Assembly: GCA_947626915.1 (NCBI GenBank) | Contig: CANQUA010000023.1 | Location: 1-42,158, forward strand | Direction of reading: 5' to 3' | From: an uncultured Lachnospiraceae bacterium | GTDB taxonomy: Bacteria > Bacillota > Clostridia > Lachnospirales > Lachnospiraceae | DNA: 42,158 nucleotides | Shown: one piece after another, positions 25,520 to 34,685 of the stretch | Layout: every line of letters begins with the position of its first letter | How positions within the stretch are numbered: position 1 is the stretch's first letter | The notes under the pieces: model-generated | Database searches by the model: none | Told to the model about the DNA's origin: nothing | Seen by the model: the letters and a program-made list of their open reading frames with translations, nothing else | Program-made: the position numbers and the translations under genes

Positions 25520-26122
25520 ATGTATATTATAGTAGGTTTGGGCAATCCGGGGAAGCAGTACGAGCATACCAGGCACAATGCGGGGTTTGAAGTGATCGAC
25601 CGCCTGGCGGAGAAACTGGATATCCGGGTGGACGAGCGCCGGCACAAGGCTCTTTGCGGCAAGGGAATGATCGGGGGACAGAAGGTGGTGCTGGTAAAGC
25701 CGCAGACGTTCATGAACGCCAGCGGGGAGAGCGTGCGCAGCGCGGCGGATTTTTACAAGCCGGAAGCGGACCGGATCATTATCGTTTATGACGATATCAA
25801 TTTAAATCCCGGTCAGCTCCGCATCCGGGCGAAGGGCAGCGCCGGCGGCCACAACGGGATCAAAAGTATCATTGCGCATCTGGGAACTCAGGAATTCCCG
25901 CGGGTGAAAGTGGGCATCGGGGAAAAGCCGGAACGGATGGACCTGGCCGACTATGTGCTGAGCCATTTTTCCAAAGGGGAATGGGAGCGGATGGAGGCCG
26001 CGTTTCAGGAGGCCGCGGAGGCAGTCTGCATGATGATCACCGATGGGGCGGACGCGGCGATGAACCGGTTTAATGGGAAGAAGATCAATTCGGACGGGGC
26101 GGTATATGAGCAGAGTATTTGA
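25520..26122 (+). CDS. pth: Peptidyl-tRNA hydrolase
   Basis: The product has 200 residues from ATG 25520. Catalytic and substrate residues Asn9, His19, Asn66 and Asp92 are visible in GLGNPGKQYEHTRHNAGF, PQTFMNASGES and VYDDINLNPG, and GSAGGHNGIKS follows. It frees tRNA from prematurely released peptidyl-tRNA. It overlaps mfd by 17 bases, so the two are one operon. Confidence 0.96.
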   Translation: MYIIVGLGNPGKQYEHTRHNAGFEVIDRLAEKLDIRVDERRHKALCGKGMIGGQKVVLVKPQTFMNASGESVRSAADFYKPEADRIIIVYDDINLNPGQLRIRAKGSAGGHNGIKSIIAHLGTQEFPRVKVGIGEKPERMDLADYVLSHFSKGEWERMEAAFQEAAEAVCMMITDGADAAMNRFNGKKINSDGAVYEQSI

Positions 26123-29100
26123 GAATGCGTTGGCGGAACTGGCAGAGTTTGAGGAACTGAATACGGATCTGAACCGCGGGAAAGGGCCGGTGCTGATTTC
26201 CGGCTGCATGGATTCCCAGCGGGTCCATCTGATGCAGGAGGCGGGGGAACGGCTGGACTGGAAACTGGTTGTGACCAGCGACGAAGCCAGGGCAAAAGAG
26301 ATCTACGATGATTTCAGGTGCTTTGGGGACCGGGTGTGGATGTATCCGGCCAAGGATCTGCTGTTTTATAATGCGGATATTCATGGGAATCTGATCGTCA
26401 GGCAGAGGATGCAGCTGGTGAAAGCGCTGATCGAGGACGGCGGGAACCGCGGACCGGGGGAAAAAACGGCCGTTTCGGACGCCGCATCCGTTTCGCCGGC
26501 CCGCGGCGGCGTGGTCGTGACGACCCTTGACGGCCTGATGGACCATCTTTTGCCGCTGCAGGCGCTGGAGGCACAGATTCTGAGCGTGCGTCAGGGCGAG
26601 ATCATTGATATAGAAGAATGGAAGCGGAAGCTGGTGGCGCTTGGTTATGAGAGGATGGCGCAGGTGGACGGTATGGGACAGTTTTCCGTCAGAGGCGGGA
26701 TCCTGGATATTTTTCCGCTGACGGAGGAATTGCCGGTGCGCATCGAGCTGTGGGATGATGAGGTGGATTCCATCCGCAGTTTCGATACGGAGAGCCAGCG
26801 GTCGGTGGAACAGCTGGAGCAGGCGGTAATCTATCCGGCCACGGAGATTGTGCTGACGCAGAAGCAGATCGCGGGCGGGCTGGAAAAGATACGAAAATCG
26901 GCGGACCGATACGTGCAGGGGCTGCGGAAGCAGATGCGGACGGAGGAAGCCGGCCGGGTTGATTCGTTGGTGAAGGAATTGACGGAGCGGGTGGAGGACG
27001 GCTGGGGGACCGGGGGACTGGACAGCTTCATCACGTTCTTTTGTGAGGAGACCGTTTCGTTCCTTCAGTATTTTCCACGGGAGCGGACGGCCATTTTCCT
27101 GGATGAGCCGACCCGGCTGCAGGAAAAGGGAGAGACGATCGAGCTGGAATTCAGGGAAAGCATGATGAGCCGGCTGGAAAAAGGGTATCTGCTGCCGGAA
27201 CAGGCGGAACTTCTTTATTCGGTCAGGGAAACATTGGCGGGGCTTCTGGGGCCCCATACCGTATTGGTGACAGGATTGGAGCAGCGGATCCCCGGCATCA
27301 ATGTGATGCGGCGGTACAGCATCAATTCCAGAAATGTGAATTCCTACCAGAACAGTTTTGAGATCCTCATAAGCGATCTGAAGCGCTGGAAGCGGGAGAA
27401 GTACCGGGTCGTGCTGCTGTCCGGTTCCCACACCAGGGCCAGCCGTCTGGCGGGGGACCTGCGGGAGTATGAATTGAGCGCTTTTTGCAGCGACGATCCG
27501 GAGCGGAAGGTTCAGCCGGGGGAGATCCTGGTCCGTTACGGCAATCTCCATCGGGGGTTCGAGTATCCGCAGATTAAATTTGTGGTTATTACCGAGGGCG
27601 ATATGTTCGGTGCGGTCCGGAAAAAGCACCGCCGCAAAAAGGCGGCCTACGAGGGGCAGAAGATCCAGAGCTTTGCGGAACTGTCGCCGGGAGATTATGT
27701 GGTTCATGAGGAACACGGACTGGGCATTTACCGCGGGATTGAAAAGATCGAGCAGGACCATGTGGTCAAGGATTATCTGAAGATCGAATATGCCGACGGC
27801 GGCAATCTGTATCTGCCCGCCACGCGGCTGGACATAATTCAGAAATACGCAGGGGCGGATGCGAAAACCCCGAAACTGAACCGCCTGGGCGGGGAACAGT
27901 GGAAAAAGACCCGCGACCGCGTCAAAGGAGCCGTGAAGGAGATTGCCGGGGAGCTGGTGCAGCTTTACGCGGCCCGACAGGAGACGGACGGTTTTGTTTA
28001 CAGCGAGGATACGGTCTGGCAGAAAGAATTTGAGGAGCTCTTTCCTTATGAGGAAACAGAGGACCAGCTGGAGGCCATCGAGGCGACGAAAAAAGATATG
28101 CAGAGTCCGAAGATCATGGACCGGCTGATCTGCGGAGACGTGGGTTACGGCAAAACGGAAATCGCGCTGCGGGCGGCATTCAAGGCCGTGCAGGACGGCA
28201 AGCAGGTGGCCTATCTGGTGCCTACGACGATTCTGGCTCAGCAGCATTACAATACGTTTGTGCAGCGGATGAAAGAATTTCCGGTGCGCGTGGATATGCT
28301 GTCCCGGTTCCGAACGGCGGCGGAGCAGCAGAAAACGCTGATCGATCTGAAGAAAGGTCTGGTGGATATTGTGATTGGCACACACCGGATCCTTTCGAAA
28401 GACGTACAGTTTAAGAATCTGGGGCTGCTGGTCATTGATGAGGAGCAGCGCTTCGGCGTGACCCACAAGGAGAAGATCAAGCAGTTAAAACAGAATGTGG
28501 ACGTGCTGACCCTGACAGCGACGCCGATTCCGAGGACGCTTCATATGAGCCTGGCGGGCATCCGTGATATGAGCGTGCTGGAGGAACCGCCGGTAGACCG
28601 GGTTCCGATCCAGACCTATGTTATGGAATATAATGATGAAATGGTGCGGGAGGCCATCCGCCGGGAACTGGCGCGGGACGGCCAGGTTTATTATGTGTCC
28701 AACCGCGTTCAGGATATTGCCGATGTGGCGGGACATGTGGCCAGTCTGGTTCCCGATGCCACGGTGGTCTATGCGCACGGACAGATGCGGGAACGGCAGC
28801 TGGAGCAGATCATGCTGGATTTCGTAAACGGGGAAATTGACGTTCTGGTTTCCACTACGATCATTGAAACCGGTCTGGACATCCCCAATGTCAATACGAT
28901 CATCATTCAGGACGCGGACCGTATGGGTCTGGCCCAGCTCTACCAGCTCCGCGGCCGCGTGGGACGTTCCAACCGGACCGCATACGCGTTTCTCATGTAC
29001 AGACGGGACAAGATACTCCGGGAAGAGGCGGAAAAACGCCTGAAAGCGATCCGGGAATTCACGGAACTGGGCAGCGGGATCCGCATCGCCATGCGCGACC

Positions 29101-29699
29101 TGGAGATCCGCGGCGCCGGCAATGTCCTGGGCGCGGAACAGCACGGCCATATGGAGGCGGTCGGGTATGACCTGTATTGTAAACTGTTGAATCAGGCGGT
29201 GGCGGCGCTGAAAGGGCACCGGACGGAGGAAGAGGAATTCAATACGGTGGTGGAATGTGATATCGACGCCTATATTCCCTCGTCCTATATTAAGAATGAA
29301 TATCAAAAGCTGGATATTTATAAGCGCATCTCGGCCATTGAGAATGAAGAGGAGTCTATGGACATGCAGGATGAACTGATGGATCGTTTCGGAGAGATCC
29401 CGCGTCCCGTGGACAATCTGCTTCTGGTGGCGCAGCTGAAATCCATGGCCCACCGCGCTTATGTGACAGAGGTGGATATTAACCGGCAGGAGATACGGAT
29501 CGCCATGTTTCCGAAAGCCAAACTGGACACGACCGGGATCCCCGCGATCGTGCAGTCTTACGGCGGGCGGCTGAAGCTGCTGGCCGGCGATGTGCCCGGA
29601 TTCCTCTACCAGGAGGGCCGAAAGACCAACAAGGACAGCCGCGATATGATGAAAGAGGCGGAGACGCTTCTGGAGAAGCTGGGCGCGCTGGCGGAATAG
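26106..29699 (+). CDS. mfd: Transcription-repair coupling factor Mfd
   Basis: The product has 1197 residues from ATG 26106 inside the end of pth; no better start with a ribosome site is nearby. The order is that of the family: UvrB-like D1-D2 with [16 protein letters not shown], the RNA-polymerase-binding domain ([19 protein letters not shown], about residues 525-590), helicase motifs [16 protein letters not shown] (about 675), IDEEQRFGV (about 777), [10 protein letters not shown] and [13 protein letters not shown], and the C-terminal TRCF domain. It removes stalled RNA polymerase at DNA damage and recruits UvrA. It is the last housekeeping gene before the defence island. Confidence 0.97.
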   Translation: MSRVFENALAELAEFEELNTDLNRGKGPVLISGCMDSQRVHLMQEAGERLDWKLVVTSDEARAKEIYDDFRCFGDRVWMYPAKDLLFYNADIHGNLIVRQRMQLVKALIEDGGNRGPGEKTAVSDAASVSPARGGVVVTTLDGLMDHLLPLQALEAQILSVRQGEIIDIEEWKRKLVALGYERMAQVDGMGQFSVRGGILDIFPLTEELPVRIELWDDEVDSIRSFDTESQRSVEQLEQAVIYPATEIVLTQKQIAGGLEKIRKSADRYVQGLRKQMRTEEAGRVDSLVKELTERVEDGWGTGGLDSFITFFCEETVSFLQYFPRERTAIFLDEPTRLQEKGETIELEFRESMMSRLEKGYLLPEQAELLYSVRETLAGLLGPHTVLVTGLEQRIPGINVMRRYSINSRNVNSYQNSFEILISDLKRWKREKYRVVLLSGSHTRASRLAGDLREYELSAFCSDDPERKVQPGEILVRYGNLHRGFEYPQIKFVVITEGDMFGAVRKKHRRKKAAYEGQKIQSFAELSPGDYVVHEEHGLGIYRGIEKIEQDHVVKDYLKIEYADGGNLYLPATRLDIIQKYAGADAKTPKLNRLGGEQWKKTRDRVKGAVKEIAGELVQLYAARQETDGFVYSEDTVWQKEFEELFPYEETEDQLEAIEATKKDMQSPKIMDRLICGDVGYGKTEIALRAAFKAVQDGKQVAYLVPTTILAQQHYNTFVQRMKEFPVRVDMLSRFRTAAEQQKTLIDLKKGLVDIVIGTHRILSKDVQFKNLGLLVIDEEQRFGVTHKEKIKQLKQNVDVLTLTATPIPRTLHMSLAGIRDMSVLEEPPVDRVPIQTYVMEYNDEMVREAIRRELARDGQVYYVSNRVQDIADVAGHVASLVPDATVVYAHGQMRERQLEQIMLDFVNGEIDVLVSTTIIETGLDIPNVNTIIIQDADRMGLAQLYQLRGRVGRSNRTAYAFLMYRRDKILREEAEKRLKAIREFTELGSGIRIAMRDLEIRGAGNVLGAEQHGHMEAVGYDLYCKLLNQAVAALKGHRTEEEEFNTVVECDIDAYIPSSYIKNEYQKLDIYKRISAIENEEESMDMQDELMDRFGEIPRPVDNLLLVAQLKSMAHRAYVTEVDINRQEIRIAMFPKAKLDTTGIPAIVQSYGGRLKLLAGDVPGFLYQEGRKTNKDSRDMMKEAETLLEKLGALAE

Positions 29700-30190
29700 C
29701 GGGGGCGCGGACGAGAGGCGGATGATGCAGGCAAGGGGCGGACGACGCAGACATATAAAAAATGGGGAAGCGGCGGTTTTCAGACAATTAACACTTGCGC
29801 GCGGCAGATTTTTGAAATAAAAGAAAGCGCGCAGGGGAGTTCCTGGAAGAGGAATGTTCCGGCCCCGGCGGCAGCGTCCGAAGAAACGATGCCGAACCGA
29901 TTGGGAAAAGAACGGAGACGGTTCCGGCACGGAAGGTGTCGTTTGTGCTTTTATTGATGAAAAAGCGAGAAAATGGTTGCAGTTGCCATGGCGTGCTCAC
30001 AATTACTTTCACATTTCAGGCAACCGATTAAGAAAGCATGTTCTGAAGGAAAATATTCAAGGACATGCTTTTTATTATATTAAAAACCTTCATAATATTA
30101 ATAATTGCTTTTAACGAGATAGATAATGACAATATAAGCGCAGATATATCATATAAATATTGAATATATCATTAAAATAACAATAATATA
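29700..30190. other. Junction from mfd to the defence island (no gene)
   Basis: Base composition changes sharply, from GC-rich near 29700-29900 to very AT-rich by 30080-30200. There are loose repeats of GCGGACGA...GCAG type (29706-29750), a TGCGCGC inverted repeat (29796-29802 with 29827-29833) and ATATATCAT twice (near 30146 and 30164). A reading frame 29854-30114 has no ribosome site and no family resemblance. This is a likely left edge of transferred DNA, but I found no clear attachment site. Confidence 0.5.
30033..30075 (+). terminator. Intrinsic terminator downstream of mfd
   Basis: AAAGCATGT (30033-30041) pairs with ACATGCTTT (30063-30071), followed by TTATTATAT. It stops reading from mfd into the island. 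Confidence 0.65.
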
Positions 30191-30219
30191 TTGACAAGAC
30201 AAATTGCTTGATGTATGAT
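30191..30219 (+). promoter_or_regulatory. Strong promoter at the start of the defence island
   Basis: A perfect TTGACA (30191-30196), 17-base spacer and TATGAT (30214-30219) lie 25 bases before a short leader ORF and about 95 bases before the 154-residue protein gene. Confidence 0.75.
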
Positions 30220-30243
30220 TACAATATAAAGAAACACGGCGAT

Positions 30244-30315
30244 ATGATGATTAAGAGTTCATACGGATCGATCGTTGAAAAGATGAAAAAACAGGAACGG
30301 GAGATGAGGAAATGA
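30244..30315 (+). CDS. 23-codon leader ORF overlapping the next gene
   Basis: ATG 30244 begins MMIKSSYGSIVEKMKKQERE and stops at TGA 30315, overlapping the following start as ATGA. It may couple translation of the downstream gene or be a chance frame. The ribosome site is poor, but the ORF carries the good GAGGAAATG site of the next gene. Confidence 0.35.
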   Translation: MMIKSSYGSIVEKMKKQEREMRK

Positions 30316-30776
30316 AGCGAGATCAGTTGACGGCGATGGCCCCGACCGCGCAGGTGCGTACTTTGGCAATGGAATTTTTAAAGGATGGGGAAATACATTC
30401 CCGGCGTGAGATTGTGGAATATGTGCTGGAGCAGGGAAAGCTTAACCGGTTACCGCCGTTTCGTGAAGGGCATTTGGCAGGAGGCGTACGGGAAGCTGTG
30501 ACAGACTTAAAATGTGAAAAGATTGGCAGAGGGATGTTTCAGGCGCCGCAGTCTCATACAGAGGGACTTGCTGCGGATTCCGAAGATTCGGTCGAGGAAA
30601 CCGATAAAGCGTTGTCCTGCATGCAGAAGGCGATCATTATTTGCAATGAGGCGAGCGATCGTCTGGCTGAGGTGGCGTTGGAGATCAATTATGCGACTGC
30701 GGACGATAGGGAAGCCAATATGTTAATGCGGCTCCGCGAGTATGTCCGATTATTGCGAAAATTTGGGGACGAATAA
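30312..30776 (+). CDS. Unknown 154-residue protein, N-terminal winged-helix-like
   Basis: The start ATG 30312 follows GATGAGGA. The first 75 residues (VRTLAMEFLKDGEIHSRREIVEYVLEQG to GRGMFQAP) look like a winged helix of the type that begins Mrr and other restriction proteins. A polar linker and a C-terminal helical part (MQKAIIICNEASDRLAEVAL to YVRLLRKFG) follow. No catalytic motif is visible. It lies 51 bases before mrr under the same promoter, so a specificity or regulatory part in an Mrr-linked system is possible. This is inference from position and fold appearance. Confidence 0.6.
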   Translation: MKRDQLTAMAPTAQVRTLAMEFLKDGEIHSRREIVEYVLEQGKLNRLPPFREGHLAGGVREAVTDLKCEKIGRGMFQAPQSHTEGLAADSEDSVEETDKALSCMQKAIIICNEASDRLAEVALEINYATADDREANMLMRLREYVRLLRKFGDE

Positions 30777-30827
30777 ATACGATTGCGAAAGATAACATGT
30801 TTATGAAAATACTAAGGAGGAAAACAG

Positions 30828-31735
30828 ATGTCGGTTCCGAAATATTATGAGATGATTAAGCCGTTTTTAAAGCATCTGGGAGACGGGAAAGAACATCAGC
30901 TGAAGGAATTAAAAAAACAGCTGCAAAAAGATTTTAGACTTTCAAAAGAGGAACTGTCCGAACTGCTCCGAGCGGCAGACAGACGATTTTTGCGAATCGA
31001 ATCGGATGGGCCAGGACTTATTTGAAGAAAGCCGGTCTGATTGCCAGTCCGTCACGGGCTGTTTTCATGATCACAGAGGAGGGGCAGAAAGTGCTTCTGG
31101 ATGACCCGCCGGTGATCGACGTGGATTATTTGGTACGATTTGAACCATTCAGAGATTTTCTGGGCATTCCGGTATCCGGCAGTTCTGCGCAGATGTCCAT
31201 AGAGGAAGCAGAGGAGACGCCGGATGATATTTTCGAGGATGCTTTCAAGCGGATCAATCAAAACCTGAAGGACGAACTGCTCAGTGAAGTCATGAAGCTT
31301 TCGCCGGCTGCCTTTGAGCAAATGGTGCTCGACCTGATGTCCAAAATGGGCTATGGCACATTTGAAAATGCGTCCCGGACCACGGCAGTGACCGGCGACG
31401 GTGGGATCGACGGAATTATCATGGAAGATAAACTGGGCTTTGATTTAATCTATGTTCAGGCTAAGAAATGGGATAAGCAGCGTCCTGTCGGCAGAAAGGA
31501 AATTCAGGCGTTTTTTGGGGCGATCGCGGGCCGGAATGGAAAAGGATTATTTGTAACGACGTCCAGGTTTTCCGAACAGGCGATAGAATATGCGGAAAAA
31601 CAGCATATTATTCTGCTGGATGGCGACAAATTAACCAATTATATGATCGAATATAATTTCGGGGTTAATGTTAAGAAAGTTTTTGAGGTTAAGAAGGTAG
31701 ATTCCGATGTGTTTTTTGAGTATTCAGATACTTAA
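30828..31735 (+). pseudogene. mrr: Mrr-type restriction endonuclease, frameshifted
   Basis: ATG 30828 (AGGAGG upstream) begins MSVPKYYEMIKPFLKHLGDG, the Mrr N-terminal domain. The frame ends early at 31025, but the next frame carries on with NRIGWARTYLKKAGLI and then the catalytic domain: FEQMVLDLMSKMGYG, VTGDGGIDGII and DLIYVQAKKW, which give the Asp and Gln-x-Lys of the Mrr nuclease. Restoring one C at CTCCGAGCGG (30966-30975) yields the usual LLPSGRQTIFANRIGWART. Thus one missing base breaks the gene. Mrr cuts DNA with methylated or otherwise modified bases. If real, the loss would be recent because the rest is intact; a sequencing error in the C run is possible. Confidence 0.88.
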
Positions 31736-31828
31736 TGCAAGGATACGGTTTGTTGGGTGAAACGCGGCGGGAATTTGCAGCGGGGAAGACGCAGGCGCGC
31801 TGTGTATGAGATCGGAAAACATAAGGAT

Positions 31829-31922
31829 AGGATTGGGAAAGGACCTTGACAGGACATTTTAAGCATATGGATGGTGTTTCTGAATTTAGTTATTCCCAAT
31901 CCTGGTCTCCACATGTTATACT
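31829..31922 (+). promoter_or_regulatory. Inverted repeat and possible promoter before the Wadjet operon
   Basis: AGGATTGGGAA (31829-31839) and TTCCCAATCCT (31893-31903) form a perfect 11-bp inverted repeat 53 bases apart. A TATACT box (31917-31922) with a poor -35 (TTCCCA, inside the repeat's right arm) follows, so a protein bound to the repeat would cover the promoter. The leader to jetA (31930-32077) holds a CCAGAC/GTCTGG pair (near 31944 and 31998) and AAAAACC repeats (near 32044-32064). The 340-base gap has no gene. Confidence 0.5.
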
Positions 31923-32077
31923 GTTTTTAATTGGAATTAAAAGCCAGACAAGCGACGGATTCAGCTTTGCAAAACATAAAATACCTCGCACAAAGCGTCT
32001 GGTGGATATAGATCAGAAAAACAGAAACCGGAAACTAAGAATCAAAAACCAAAAACCAAAAACCAGGGAGAAGCAAC

Positions 32078-33547
32078 ATGCAGCGATTAGAAGCGATCAA
32101 TGAAACCTCATATCTGTCTGTCCCCAACGCCGGAACCTATCGGAAGATCATGCGTTATTTCTACCGGGAATATGAAAAAATGCACTTCCAGCTGTACAAA
32201 GAAGACGTGTATGCGCTGCTGAAAGGGGAAGATGAATTTGCGGGTTATACGATGAACCAGCTGGAGTCAGACCTGGAAGCGCTGGTGAAATGGAAGAACC
32301 TGACGCCGATCCAGGATCCGGGCAAGGTCTATACGATTCAGGATTATAAAAATAAGCAGTACCGTTATACCATGTCGGAATACGCGGTGGAGATCGAGCG
32401 GCTCACGGTGCGGCTGGAAAATCTTTTCATGGAATCGGCCAGTCTTTCCACGAATTTCTTTGTGCGGCTGGAAAAGAGCGTCGGCGAAGCTGAAATGATG
32501 CAGGACGCCGGCTTAAAAGAAGTAAATGAGTGGTGGAACCTGCTGCAGGAGGATTTTAAGCGGCTGAATCAGAACTATCAGGATTATCTGAGAGATTTTT
32601 ATTCCGGCAAGACCGAGCGTCTTATGAAATCCGTGGAGTTTGTTCTGCATAAGGACAAATTTATCACGTATCTGACGGACTTTGTGCAGGAACTGCAGCG
32701 CTATTCCAAGCGGATGGAGCAGATCCTGGTGCGGCAGACGCCGGTCATTGAAACTGTGATCCTGGAAAGAGTGGTTCAAAGCGAACTTGATATTCCTCAC
32801 GCCCTGTCAGAGTTTCGCGGCAATCTGGAGCCGAATATCCGAGAGAATGTGATAGGGAAATGGGATTCCCTGAAGAGATGGTTCGTCGACACTCCGGGAA
32901 GGGATTGCGAGAGCCGGAAGGTTTTACAGATTACGAACGACGTCATCAGAAGCATCATCCAGAACGCCGCGCTGATCGTGCAGCTGCAGAACTGGGGAAT
33001 CAGCCGCAAAGACGACTATCAGAAGTTTCTGCAGATGTTTTTGCGGTGCGGGAATTTAGAGGATGCGCACCGTCTGTCCGCTCATGTTTTCGGCGTTCAA
33101 AAGATCCGGCATTTTAAGACGAACAGCCCGAGGGAAGAGGATCGGATCAACGGCAGTATTTATGAGGAACCGCCGGCAGAATTCCAGATCAGGCCCCGCA
33201 GCCGGACCTACCGTGAGAAAAGAGACAGACGTGGGTTTTCGGATAAATCACTGGAAAAAATGATGCAGAGAGAAGCGTATCTGCAGGGCGTGAGAAACCA
33301 GGAAGAAACCGTAATGCGCTACGTGAAAGATAAGAAGATCACGTTTTCGGAAATAGAGGGACCCGTTCCGGAAATGACGAAAAATATATTTTTGCAGTGG
33401 ATCGCCATGGCGAATATGAGCTCTCAGAAATCGGGTCAGACCGAATTTGGGCAGGAATACCGGCTGCTGCAGAAAGAAGGAACATGTGTTTTAAAGTGCG
33501 AGGACGGCGATCTGACCATGCCGGCGTATATACTGGAGTTTAAATGA
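32078..33547 (+). CDS. jetA: Wadjet type II JetA (DUF2397/TIGR02677-like)
   Basis: The product has 489 residues (MQRLEAINETSYLSVPNAGT), with GGGAG eight bases before. The N-terminal winged helix (YREYEKMHFQLYKEDVYALL, LVKWKNLTPIQDPGK) and the long helical middle match the kleisin-like JetA of type II systems. In Wadjet, JetA and JetB hold the SMC-like JetC dimer, which draws DNA into loops. The C-terminal half is basic. It is the first gene of a four-gene operon with one-base gaps or overlaps between the genes. Confidence 0.82.
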   Translation: MQRLEAINETSYLSVPNAGTYRKIMRYFYREYEKMHFQLYKEDVYALLKGEDEFAGYTMNQLESDLEALVKWKNLTPIQDPGKVYTIQDYKNKQYRYTMSEYAVEIERLTVRLENLFMESASLSTNFFVRLEKSVGEAEMMQDAGLKEVNEWWNLLQEDFKRLNQNYQDYLRDFYSGKTERLMKSVEFVLHKDKFITYLTDFVQELQRYSKRMEQILVRQTPVIETVILERVVQSELDIPHALSEFRGNLEPNIRENVIGKWDSLKRWFVDTPGRDCESRKVLQITNDVIRSIIQNAALIVQLQNWGISRKDDYQKFLQMFLRCGNLEDAHRLSAHVFGVQKIRHFKTNSPREEDRINGSIYEEPPAEFQIRPRSRTYREKRDRRGFSDKSLEKMMQREAYLQGVRNQEETVMRYVKDKKITFSEIEGPVPEMTKNIFLQWIAMANMSSQKSGQTEFGQEYRLLQKEGTCVLKCEDGDLTMPAYILEFK

Positions 33548-33548
33548 T

Positions 33549-34685
33549 ATGAATGCAGTGAGAACGCTTTTTGAACAATACTGGGTCTGCAAAGATACCG
33601 ACAAAGAGGGCTATTACAGGATAAAAAGAGAGATTCCGGCGTTCCAGAGATTTATAGGGGAACAGCTGGGCTGGAAGCTGATCCATACGGAGAACCTGCT
33701 GAAGCTGGAGAAGATACCGGCGCATGCCGAAAGCTTTATGGGGATTCAGGAATTTTCGGATGTTTTAGACTATTGTATTTTGTGCGTCGTGCTTATGTAT
33801 TTGGAGGACAGAGAGGAAGGAGAACAGTTTCTTCTTTCGGAGCTGCTGGACTACGTGGAGACGAAACTAAAAGGGGAAGTTTCCATCGACTGGACGTCTT
33901 TTTCCCAAAGGAAATCGCTGGTACGTGCCCTGCAGTATATGGAAAAAATGCAGATGCTTCGGGTGTATGAAGGGAGCAGCGAGGCGTTTGGCCTGGAGCA
34001 GGGGCAGGAGGTGCTGTATGAAAATACAGGGTACTCTAAGTATTTTGCGGTCAATTTTCCCATGGACATCTCCGGTTTTGAGACGTGGGAGGATTTTGAA
34101 AAGCAGAGGTTTGAAGAGATCCAGGAGGACAGAGGGGCCGCGAGGATTCATCGTGTATACAGACAGCTTGCTGTATGCCCGGCCATGTACTGGGACGGAA
34201 ATGAGGACGCGGATTCCCTGTATCTGAAGAACCAGAGGCAGTGGGTCGCGAGGTACCTGGAAGAAAATCTGGGCGGAAAGCTGGATATTTATAAAAACGC
34301 GGCGCTCCTGGTGCTGGAGGAGGATGATTGCTACGGAAGCGTTCATCCGCGGGACGCCATGCTTCCGGAGATCGTGCTGCTCGTCTGCGCGCATATCCGG
34401 CAGGCTCTGCAAAAAGGAGAACTGGTGAAACAGGACAATGAAACGATATCGGTCACGAAGCGGCGGTTCTCGGAGTTGATCCTGGCGTGCAGAAAGAGCG
34501 GGAGCGCAGGTTGGAGCAAAGAGTACAGGGAAATGGAGAAAGACAAGCTGGCCGACACCGTGAAAGATTATATGAAAGACTGGATGCTGATCCGGGAGGA
34601 CGGCGACCGGGTGATCATTTTGCCGGCGGCGGGAAAGCAGGCGGGATTCTATCCGGAAGATTTTAAGGGGGCGGAGACAGATTGA
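33549..34685 (+). CDS. jetB: Wadjet type II JetB (DUF2398/TIGR02678-like)
   Basis: The product has 378 residues and starts one base after the jetA stop. The family pattern is visible: an N-terminal part, FQRFIGEQLGWKLIHTENLL, a winged helix (WTSFSQRKSLVRALQYMEKM) and, typically, RVYRQLAVCPAMYWDG with YLKNQRQWVARYLEE. JetB is the KITE-like partner of JetA and JetC. The stop overlaps the TTG start of jetC by two bases. Confidence 0.82.
   Translation: MNAVRTLFEQYWVCKDTDKEGYYRIKREIPAFQRFIGEQLGWKLIHTENLLKLEKIPAHAESFMGIQEFSDVLDYCILCVVLMYLEDREEGEQFLLSELLDYVETKLKGEVSIDWTSFSQRKSLVRALQYMEKMQMLRVYEGSSEAFGLEQGQEVLYENTGYSKYFAVNFPMDISGFETWEDFEKQRFEEIQEDRGAARIHRVYRQLAVCPAMYWDGNEDADSLYLKNQRQWVARYLEENLGGKLDIYKNAALLVLEEDDCYGSVHPRDAMLPEIVLLVCAHIRQALQKGELVKQDNETISVTKRRFSELILACRKSGSAGWSKEYREMEKDKLADTVKDYMKDWMLIREDGDRVIILPAAGKQAGFYPEDFKGAETD

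Noticed and set aside
26085-28466. Long 793-codon frame opposite mfd
   Set aside because: Antisense frames are open by codon bias in GC-rich genes. No ribosome site or family motif was seen, and the mfd motifs on the other strand are complete.
29854-30114. 86-codon frame between mfd and the island
   Set aside because: It lacks a ribosome site, contains a terminator stem near its end and changes composition halfway.
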